Below, in pieces: positions 15,333 through 19,455 of a DNA stretch of 19,455 nt. Each line of letters begins with the position of its first letter. Position 1 is the stretch's first letter. The stretch covers positions 1-19,455 of the forward strand of contig CAYFUR010000071.1 in the NCBI GenBank assembly GCA_964346275.1. Reading direction: 5' to 3'. This stretch comes from CAYFUR01 sp964346275 (GTDB taxonomy: Bacteria > Sumerlaeota > Sumerlaeia > SLMS01). Under the pieces are notes generated by a model. It had not been told where the DNA came from. It did not search any database and was given only the letters and a program-made list of their open reading frames with translations. A program made the translations under genes and the position numbers.

Positions 15333-16329
15333 CCACCGCAGCGCCATCGCGCTTGGATCAAACATCGGCGACCGGAAGATGTGGCTCGACCGCGCCCTGT
15401 CGATGGTCGACCGCCTTGCGGGCGTTGAAATCCTTTCCACCTCCCGGCTCTATGAAAGCGCGGGCTGGGGGCGTGAAGACCTGGATCCGTTTCTCAACGC
15501 AGTTCTCGCTGCAAAGCACACGAATCCTCCGGAAGATTTTCTTCGAGATCTCCAGCTCATTGAAGACACCCTCGGCCGGCAGCGCTCGGAAAAATGGGGC
15601 CCGCGGACGATTGACCTGGATTTACTGGCCTGCGACGATCACGTGGTGGAAAATGATTTTCTCCAACTGCCCCACCCCTGGATCGCCCGGCGGCCATTTG
15701 TCTATCTCCCGCTGCGCGAAGTGCTCGCCGTCTATCCGCCGTGGGAGTCTCTCACCGCACCCCACGCGGAAGGACTAGAGATCGAATCGGATAGCCAGCC
15801 AGCGGATTTTGGCCGGCCCGTCTGGGGAGCGGCAACTCAGCCCGGCGGCAGGCTTTCCGTCTATACAAAAGGCGAGGCGGAAACCGAAGCCCTCGCGCGT
15901 TGTCTTTCTCCGTATCTTCTGGCGGGAGACACAATCGCGCTCACAGCGCCCATGGGCGCTGGGAAGTCGGTGTTTGCGCGCGGCCTCGCCCGCGGGCTTG
16001 GAATCGAGGGACCCGTGCAAAGCCCGACCTTTACGCTCTGCCGAAGCTATGACACCAAACCCGCGGCCTTCGAACATTGGGATTTTTACCGGCTCGAAAC
16101 AGAGGATGACCTTGAATCGACGGGGTTTTTCACTTTGGAATCCCGCGAAAGCATCCGAGCCATCGAGTGGGCCGATTACTTCCCCGGGGCGGTGGGGGAT
16201 CCCTTTCTTTCAGTCCAGCTTTCCGTCGAAAATGCGTCGAAGCGCCGTATAGACATCCATTCCGCGGCCGGCAGCCTGCCTTTCTTTGTGCGTGCTCATG
16301 GACGAACCTTCGGCAAGGAGGACGCATGA
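15322..16329 (+). CDS. folK-tsaE: FolK-TsaE fusion: HPPK (folate) joined to t6A ATPase
   Basis: A single 335-residue frame with two enzyme domains. Residues of about 6-145 match 6-hydroxymethyl-7,8-dihydropterin pyrophosphokinase (FolK): ALGSNIGDR (10-18), SRLYES, FLNAVL and KWGPRTIDLDLL (91-102, with the two metal-binding aspartates D98 and D100), then LPHPWIARRPFVYLPL. Residues of about 178-300 match TsaE, the ATPase that supports TsaB-TsaD in tRNA t6A synthesis: APMGAGKS (209-216, P-loop), QSPTFTL (233-239), HWDFYRL (252-258) and AIEWADYF. The P-loop has Ala where a first Gly is usual. A linker of about 30 residues joins them with no stop or clear internal start. ATG 15322 begins the conserved part; it overlaps the regulator by 11 bases. 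Downstream, tsaB overlaps as ATGA. Confidence 0.9.
   Translation: MDPDHRSAIALGSNIGDRKMWLDRALSMVDRLAGVEILSTSRLYESAGWGREDLDPFLNAVLAAKHTNPPEDFLRDLQLIEDTLGRQRSEKWGPRTIDLDLLACDDHVVENDFLQLPHPWIARRPFVYLPLREVLAVYPPWESLTAPHAEGLEIESDSQPADFGRPVWGAATQPGGRLSVYTKGEAETEALARCLSPYLLAGDTIALTAPMGAGKSVFARGLARGLGIEGPVQSPTFTLCRSYDTKPAAFEHWDFYRLETEDDLESTGFFTLESRESIRAIEWADYFPGAVGDPFLSVQLSVENASKRRIDIHSAAGSLPFFVRAHGRTFGKEDA
16315..16321 (+). promoter_or_regulatory. Shine-Dalgarno AAGGAGG of tsaB
   Basis: A consensus AAGGAGG inside the final codons of the FolK-TsaE gene sits four bases before ATG 16326. It sets the tsaB start and argues against the in-frame upstream start at 16167. Confidence 0.75.
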
Positions 16330-17003
16330 GGCTGCTTGCCTTTGAAACCTCCACACCAACAGGCGGCGTGGCGTTGCTTGAGGATGGATCTGTCACGGGA
16401 CAGATGACCCTGGCCGGTTCCCGTGTTCACAGCCGGGAGGGACTTCGCCTGGCGGAACGCCTCCTGGCGAATTCCAACCTTGCGTGGAAGGATCTCGATG
16501 CCGTGGCGGCCTCCCACGGCCCCGGATCGTTTACCGGGGTGCGCGTTGGGCTGACCCTGATAAAGGGCCTCGCTTGGTCTCTCAAAATCAAATGCGTCAC
16601 GGTTTCCAGTCTCGAAGCGCTTGCCCTGCATGCGTATAGCGGCGAGTCCGTCGACGCCGTCGTTCCCCTGCTCGACGCTCGCATGAACGAGATATACGGC
16701 TCCGTCTATCAGATTTCCGGAGGCGGATTGATCCCGACGGGCGAAGAGTTTTCCGCCGAGCCAAGGGAATTGCACGAGAAACTGAAGGGACGCCGCAGCC
16801 TTTTTGCCGGAGAGGGGGGGCGGCGCTATTATCAGGAACACCTGGCGCATCTCGGCCTGTTGGCGCGGCCGGACCGGCTTCAGGCCAGCCCCGCTGCCGT
16901 GGCTGTGCTGGCGGCTCAGGCCCTGGAAAAGGGCGCCGAACAGCGGCCAGAGGATATTGCGGCGATTTACCTTCGCCAGCCGGTGCAGCGCCGGGCCGTT
17001 TGA
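16326..17003 (+). CDS. tsaB: TsaB, tRNA t6A biosynthesis protein
   Basis: The 225-residue ASKHA-fold protein TsaB is a non-catalytic partner of TsaD in making N6-threonylcarbamoyladenosine at A37 of ANN-decoding tRNAs. It begins MRLLAFETSTPTGGVALLED and carries the hallmark SHGPGSFTGVRVGLTLIKGLAWS (within about residues 60-83), then PLLDARMNEIYGSVY. Length is normal for bacterial TsaB. Its ATG overlaps the FolK-TsaE stop (ATGA), so TsaE and TsaB, which act in the same complex, are translationally coupled. TsaD and TsaC are not in the window. The gene ends nine bases before the convergent acetyltransferase gene, with no clear terminator between. Confidence 0.95.
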   Translation: MRLLAFETSTPTGGVALLEDGSVTGQMTLAGSRVHSREGLRLAERLLANSNLAWKDLDAVAASHGPGSFTGVRVGLTLIKGLAWSLKIKCVTVSSLEALALHAYSGESVDAVVPLLDARMNEIYGSVYQISGGGLIPTGEEFSAEPRELHEKLKGRRSLFAGEGGRRYYQEHLAHLGLLARPDRLQASPAAVAVLAAQALEKGAEQRPEDIAAIYLRQPVQRRAV

Positions 17004-17012
17004 GGCGCTGGC

Positions 17013-17570
17013 TCAGAGTTGCCGAAGAATCCGGCACGGGTTTCCCGCTGCCACGACGTTTGGCGGCAGATCCCGGGTGACAACGCTTCCCGCCCCGACC
17101 GTTGTGTTTTCTCCGATGGATACGCCCGCCAGGACGATCACGCCGCCGCCGAGCCAGGCGCGATCACCGATATGGATTGGCGCGGCAAGTTCGCGCCCCG
17201 AGCAGCGTTCCGCCGGATCAACCGGGTGATAGGCTGTATAGAGCTGAACATAGGACGCGAGCATGACATCGTGCCCTATCCTAATGCTGGCCGGGTCGAG
17301 GAAAACGCAGCCATAGTTGGCAAAGAAGTTTTCGCCCAGAGAGATATTGTATCCATAATCGCAGTAAAAAGGCGGCTCGATGCGGATCTCTTTTCCGGTT
17401 CGGCCAAGGAGTTCGCCAAGGATCTGCCGCCGCCGTTCCCCTTCGCGGTCTGCGGACTCGTTATAGGAGCGCATCAGCCTCTGTGCGCGCAAATGTTCTT
17501 CTCGGAGTTGCGGGTCCGAGGGATCATACATCCCCCCCGCCAGCATTTTTTCTTTTTCCGAGCGGATCAT
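17013..17570 (-). CDS. Maltose/galactoside O-acetyltransferase-like protein (hexapeptide repeat)
   Basis: A 185-residue left-handed beta-helix acetyltransferase of the LacA/Maa family, which moves acetyl from acetyl-CoA to a sugar hydroxyl. The N-terminal mac-type segment (MIRSEKEKMLAGGMYDPSDP) is followed by hexapeptide repeats including IRIEPPFYCDYGYNISLGEN, ANYGCVFLD, IRIGHDVML, IHIGDRAWLGGG and VSIGENTTVGAGSVVT. H115 in TAYHPVDP is the predicted catalytic base, and the ending AAGNPCRILRQL is typical. The ATG overlaps the stop of the upstream UroD-family gene (ATGA), so it is the last gene of the minus-strand operon. The acceptor sugar is not predictable; family names are broad. Confidence 0.92.
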   Translation of the reverse strand: MIRSEKEKMLAGGMYDPSDPQLREEHLRAQRLMRSYNESADREGERRRQILGELLGRTGKEIRIEPPFYCDYGYNISLGENFFANYGCVFLDPASIRIGHDVMLASYVQLYTAYHPVDPAERCSGRELAAPIHIGDRAWLGGGVIVLAGVSIGENTTVGAGSVVTRDLPPNVVAAGNPCRILRQL

Positions 17571-18571
17571 GAGGACGAGAGGGCGTAATTGAACATGGCG
17601 CGGACGTTCTCCTCCGGCGTGCCAGGCGGGATTTCGCAGCCCGCCGCCAGGATATAGCGCTCGCCAGCTTCTTCATGGCATTTGGCAAAAGCCTCGCGGA
17701 CGCTGTCCGGTGTCCCCTTATAGACACCTTCCACGGGATGGACATTTCCTGAGAGAACGATGTCCGGGCCAACGGCCTCGCGTACATCCGAGAGAGCTTG
17801 AGGATAGTCGATATCGATCATGTCGGCTCCGGTGGAGGCCATGGCCTGAAATTTCCCTTTCACGTTGCCACAGATGTGGAGGCGGACACGCGCTCCTGCC
17901 TCGTGGATAGAATCGACCAGTGCCTTCTCGCGCGGAGCAACGTGTTCTTCGTAGAAGCCCGGTGAAACGAGCGATGCCGCGGCGTCTCCAATGCCAATCA
18001 TGGTGGCACCGGCTTCTATCTGTGCCAGAGCAAAACGGCGTTCCATTTCGACAATGAAATCCATCAGATCGAGGACGAAATCTTCCTCGTCCATGGTGGC
18101 GATCATCAAGTTGTCCATGCCGTAAAGGTCGACTGCTTCGGCAAGGGGTCCTTCGATCCAGCCGAGAATGGGAATCTCGTCTTTCACCTGCTCTTTGAAA
18201 TTCCGAACGGCATCGATTCGGTCTGTCATGCGGCCGCCGCTGCTTGGATCGGGGAGGCGAAGGCGGACCAGGTCTTTTGGAGTTTCGAGCAACGGCCTGC
18301 GGCCGTGGGGCGGTTGATGATCGGGAAATTCCAGTTCTGTCCCGAGGTCCGCCGCCTCGCGCCATGCATCGGAACAGCAGGAAACGACATCCAGCGGAAA
18401 CTTTTCCGCGAGGGCGAGCTGGGCCTTCACGAGAAGACGGTCATCGCGGACGTAATCGGAATATTTGACCCCGATTTCGTCCGCCGCATAGATCATGAAT
18501 AGAGGAGCAACCGGCAAGCGGTCCACCGGTGTTCCATCGAGCCGCGCGAGCGTGCGTTCCTGGGAATTCAC
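17567..18571 (-). CDS. UroD-family protein, probable corrinoid/methyltransferase-type enzyme
   Basis: A 334-residue TIM-barrel protein of the uroporphyrinogen decarboxylase superfamily. It looks like the MtaA/MtbA-type methylcobamide methyltransferases rather than HemE: it has a candidate zinc site, H232-x-C234 in RLHICGN, and C312 in LAAGCEIPPGTP. Other family blocks are GWIEGPLAEAVDLYG, IGIGDAAASLVSPGFYEEHVAP and DIDYPQALSDVREAVGPDIVLSGNV. Such proteins move methyl groups between corrinoid proteins and thiols, but many members of this clade have unknown substrates. The start is a GTG at 18571, supported by AGGAGA six bases upstream (18578-18583), which overlaps the stop of the PhyH-family gene. 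No corrinoid protein is encoded in the window. It is translationally coupled to the acetyltransferase gene downstream. Confidence 0.88.
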   Translation of the reverse strand: MNSQERTLARLDGTPVDRLPVAPLFMIYAADEIGVKYSDYVRDDRLLVKAQLALAEKFPLDVVSCCSDAWREAADLGTELEFPDHQPPHGRRPLLETPKDLVRLRLPDPSSGGRMTDRIDAVRNFKEQVKDEIPILGWIEGPLAEAVDLYGMDNLMIATMDEEDFVLDLMDFIVEMERRFALAQIEAGATMIGIGDAAASLVSPGFYEEHVAPREKALVDSIHEAGARVRLHICGNVKGKFQAMASTGADMIDIDYPQALSDVREAVGPDIVLSGNVHPVEGVYKGTPDSVREAFAKCHEEAGERYILAAGCEIPPGTPEENVRAMFNYALSSS

Positions 18572-18577
18572 AGCTCT

Positions 18578-18583
18578 TCTCCT
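18578..18583 (-). promoter_or_regulatory. Shine-Dalgarno AGGAGA supporting a GTG start
   Basis: On the minus strand AGGAGA overlaps the TGA of the PhyH-family gene and lies six bases before the GTG at 18571. It decides the non-ATG start of the UroD-family gene and suggests coupled translation. Confidence 0.65.
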
Positions 18584-19455
18584 CAGAGTTGATCCGGATC
18601 GATCAAGAGTGGAAAGAACTGGCCTTCCATTTTCTGGCCCTTGGGGATTGGCGCCTGGCCGGGAAGCATTGCATCATCCTGGTCGGAGATTGTGCCGTCG
18701 CGGAACGTATTGACAACCGCCGCTCTCCGGGGCCGATCTGTCTTGTTTTCTCCTGAACCATGAATCATGAGGGGATGGTGAAAGCTCGCCTCGCCTTTCT
18801 TCAATTCGATTGGAACAGGCTTGAACTGCTCTTTCTGCTCCTCAGAGAGGACGGAGTGGATGGCCTCCATATCGCCGGCCAGGCCGGTCATCGGCAGCAA
18901 ATCCCACTTGTGGCTCTCGGGTATATACATCAGGCAGCCATTATCCCTCGTCGAGTCGTCCAGGCCGATCCAGCAGGTCAGATGCATCATCGGCACCGTG
19001 CGCGTCCAGTAGGAATAATCCTGATGCCATGCGACCACGCCGCCGTGATGAGCGGGCTTGCAGAAGAGCTGGTCGTGCCAGAAGCGAACGCCTCCGGCCA
19101 GAATCTGCGCCATGGGGACCGTCACCGCCGGGTTCCAGAGCAAATCGTGAAAACCGCGGCCCGCGCGCCAGGCTCCCAGCGCGTGAAAGAGCACCTTATT
19201 CGGATCTTCGGACTCGTTGGAGTTGTATTCGTGAAAGAGTTCCCGCAGGCCGGAATCGGGATTCATCATGTCTTTCAATTCATCGCGGAGGGCACCCACT
19301 TGCTCGTCACCGAGCACGCGCACCCCCGATACGTATCCGTTTTCTTCGTAAAATCGAAGTTGCTCATCGGATAATGCGTAGTTCTCCCAGTCATCGCGGC
19401 TCTTCAGTCTGGGAAAGAGATTCGTGATGGGCCCTTCGTAACGGGAGAGATCTTC
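18583..19455 (-). CDS. Phytanoyl-CoA dioxygenase (PhyH) family protein, 5' partial
   Basis: A non-haem Fe(II)/2-oxoglutarate-dependent oxygenase of the PhyH family, which hydroxylates small-molecule substrates. The double-stranded beta-helix iron ligands are visible as the HxD pair in VVAWHQDYSYW (His codon at 19026-19024) and the distal His in PLMIHGSGENKTDRPRRAA (His codon 18762-18760), with a nearby Arg for 2-oxoglutarate. Other family blocks are LTCWIGLDDSTRDNGCLMYIPESHKW and LKKGEASFHHP. The frame is open to the window edge, so the apparent GTG at 19323 is internal. The visible N-terminal part reads DDWENYALSDEQLRFYEENG, a usual PhyH opening, so little is likely missing. It is the first visible gene of the operon; 11 bp separate it from the UroD-family gene. 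Substrate unknown. Confidence 0.93.
   Translation of the reverse strand, partial: EDLSRYEGPITNLFPRLKSRDDWENYALSDEQLRFYEENGYVSGVRVLGDEQVGALRDELKDMMNPDSGLRELFHEYNSNESEDPNKVLFHALGAWRAGRGFHDLLWNPAVTVPMAQILAGGVRFWHDQLFCKPAHHGGVVAWHQDYSYWTRTVPMMHLTCWIGLDDSTRDNGCLMYIPESHKWDLLPMTGLAGDMEAIHSVLSEEQKEQFKPVPIELKKGEASFHHPLMIHGSGENKTDRPRRAAVVNTFRDGTISDQDDAMLPGQAPIPKGQKMEGQFFPLLIDPDQL

Noticed and set aside
14478..15440. 320-codon minus-strand frame across the sigma-54 regulator and FolK
   Set aside because: It spans two well-identified plus-strand genes and has no domain signature.
19321..19323. GTG as the start of the PhyH-family gene
   Set aside because: The frame continues without a stop to 19455 and the extra residues look like a normal PhyH N terminus, so the gene is truncated by the window.

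Overview
The window is about 19.5 kb of GC-rich bacterial chromosome (roughly 58-60% GC by eye), densely coded on both strands. It holds 15 protein genes, two of them cut by the window edges. I see no tRNA, rRNA, CRISPR array, insertion sequence or phage gene. An LPS-type family 9 glycosyltransferase implies a Gram-negative cell. The futalosine-route menaquinone gene, a eukaryotic-like kinase fold, a sigma-54 regulator, FG-GAP repeat proteins, and UroD-family plus PhyH-family enzymes are a mix I associate with the PVC group or related candidate phyla (planctomycete-, Sumerlaeota- or Hydrogenedentota-like). That placement is an inference of low confidence. TGA is used as a normal stop. Layout, left to right: (1) 1-2671 (+): an ATGA-coupled pair, a GT9 glycosyltransferase (5' end outside the window) and a multi-pass GT-C/GT39-like membrane protein, closed by a hairpin. 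(2) 2771-5319 (+): a serine/threonine-kinase-fold protein that has lost the catalytic HRD aspartate (predicted pseudokinase), then a Nif3/DUF34 metal-binding protein, followed by a terminator-like hairpin. (3) 5479-8822 (+): mqnE (aminofutalosine synthase), then otsB and otsA for trehalose synthesis from UDP-glucose and glucose-6-phosphate; otsB and otsA share one base. (4) 8904-13378 (-): an operon reading toward otsA with a small membrane-anchored protein, a large exported FG-GAP/VCBS repeat protein, and treS (maltose/trehalose interconversion). OtsBA and TreS therefore converge on one bidirectional terminator, placing two trehalose routes side by side. (5) 13379-13724: the only long gene-free stretch, divergent between operons and rich in potential RNA structure, including a 73-nt nested hairpin and a terminator-like hairpin. 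(6) 13725-17003 (+): an NtrC-type sigma-54 response regulator overlapping an apparent FolK-TsaE fusion, which is ATGA-coupled to tsaB. Folate synthesis and two parts of the tRNA t6A machinery are thus joined. (7) 17013-19455 (-): a compact operon of a PhyH-family dioxygenase (5' end outside the window), a UroD/methylcobamide-methyltransferase-like protein, and a maltose/galactoside O-acetyltransferase-like protein. The most notable features are the FolK-TsaE fusion, the pseudokinase, the structured 13.5-13.7 kb intergenic region, and the TreS operon with an exported repeat protein.
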